This document shows, in pieces, positions 6,804 to 7,355 of a stretch of DNA of 7,355 bases; position 1 is the stretch's first letter; each line of letters starts with the position of its first letter. The position numbers and the translations under genes are program-made. Source of the DNA: Phototrophicales bacterium (GTDB lineage: Bacteria > Chloroflexota > Anaerolineae > Aggregatilineales > Phototrophicaceae); NCBI GenBank assembly GCA_002794515.1, contig PGTJ01000118.1, positions 1-7,355 on the forward strand, given 5' to 3'. The notes below the pieces were generated by a model. The model did no database searches. It had not been told where the DNA came from and saw only the letters and a program-made list of their open reading frames with translations.

Positions 6804-6830
6804 ATATGGTTAAAACAGAACGATAACAGG

Positions 6831-7355
6831 ATGACTTGGGATATGTCACCAACCACAATTTCTTCTATCACCCAAGATTTACAGGGCTTGCTCGATGCCC
6901 TACCCGACCTCACGCCCAATGACCGAGAGCTGATTGAACGGGCGTATATCAAAGCGCAAATTGCTCATGAAGGACAGGTGCGAAAATCTGGCGAGCCGTA
7001 TTTTACACATTGTGTCGCCGTTGCCGCCATCCTCGCCGAGTTGAAACTCGATGCCGAAGCCATCGCCGCCGCCCTGATGCACGATATCCTCGAAGATACA
7101 TCTGTCACCAAAGAAGAACTCATCGCCGAATTTAGCCCCAAAATCGCCAACCTTGTGGATGGTGTCACTAAACTGAAAAATCTGCCAATTAACCTCGACA
7201 AGAATGCAAATGGCAAGCGCCCCCGCGATACCAATCGTGAGCTAGAATATATGCGAAAGATGTTCCTCACAATGGGCGATGACGTGCGTGTCGTCCTCAT
7301 CAAACTCGCCGATCGGTTGCATAATATGCGAACATTGGGTTATATGCGCGAAGAT
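6831..7355 (+). CDS. rel: Bifunctional (p)ppGpp synthetase/hydrolase, RelA/SpoT family, N-terminal part
   Basis: The 5' end of a long RSH stringent-response enzyme, 175 codons before the window edge cuts it. Only the N-terminal HD hydrolase domain is visible. Its motifs are RKSGEPY (51-57), His60, HDILED (84-89), LVDGVTKL (108-115) and KLADRLHNMRT (158-168). These match the Mn-dependent ppGpp hydrolase site as I recall it from streptococcal Rel (Arg44, His53, His77-Asp78, Glu81-Asp82, Asp144, Asn148), so hydrolase activity should be intact, unlike E. coli RelA. Residues 117-136 look about 10 residues longer than in that protein. The synthetase, TGS and ACT regions would follow outside the window. 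The start is uncertain: ATG 6831 has AGG directly abutting it, whereas ATG 6843 (codon 5) has AGGA 11 nt upstream. A terminator and its own promoter separate it from pulA. Confidence 0.93.
   Translation, partial: MTWDMSPTTISSITQDLQGLLDALPDLTPNDRELIERAYIKAQIAHEGQVRKSGEPYFTHCVAVAAILAELKLDAEAIAAALMHDILEDTSVTKEELIAEFSPKIANLVDGVTKLKNLPINLDKNANGKRPRDTNRELEYMRKMFLTMGDDVRVVLIKLADRLHNMRTLGYMRED

Overview
The window looks like ordinary chromosome from a free-living, moderate-GC bacterium. The best guess is a member of Chloroflexota (Anaerolineae-like). That guess rests on the Rel-protein signatures, on exported proteins whose signal peptides end in Ala just before Gln (ASA|Q, VIA|Q), and on a secreted pullulanase with stacked X25-type modules. 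It is an impression from family resemblance, not a phylogenetic result.

Layout. On the minus strand, read right to left, are a PHP-family metal-dependent phosphoesterase (1518-2417) and then an exported UgpB-like ABC-transporter solute-binding protein (24-1403), 114 nt apart. The window ends 23 nt past the binding-protein stop, so any permease genes would lie outside it. Divergently, on the plus strand, is a 1361-aa secreted pullulanase-type debranching enzyme (2572-6657) with four tandem X25-like modules, closed by a perfect 10-bp stem terminator (6675-6706). After an AT-rich intergenic stretch with its own probable promoter comes the 5' part of a long Rel/SpoT (p)ppGpp synthetase-hydrolase (from 6831, cut by the window edge). 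These four genes fill the window. No non-coding gap exceeds 300 bases, and I saw no tRNA, rRNA, CRISPR array or mobile element.

How the genes may work together. The pullulanase would cut alpha-1,6 branches of starch, glycogen or pullulan outside the cell. The binding protein would capture a small solute for import. The PHP protein is cytoplasmic and could hydrolyse a phosphoester. A shared carbohydrate role is inferred from adjacency only. Rel is a housekeeping stringent-response gene and is separated from pulA by the terminator.

Most worth a second look: (i) an A-B-A-B X25 array in pulA whose second and fourth modules align without gaps at exactly 720 nt offset; (ii) the 154-nt divergent PHP/pulA control region, with two perfect palindromes placed on predicted promoters and an 18-bp tandem repeat in the pulA leader; (iii) a UgpB-like protein that appears to lack the conserved arginine of glycerol-3-phosphate binders; (iv) TTGTTA/TAACAA repeats around the rel promoter. 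I found no clear evidence of a wholly new system.
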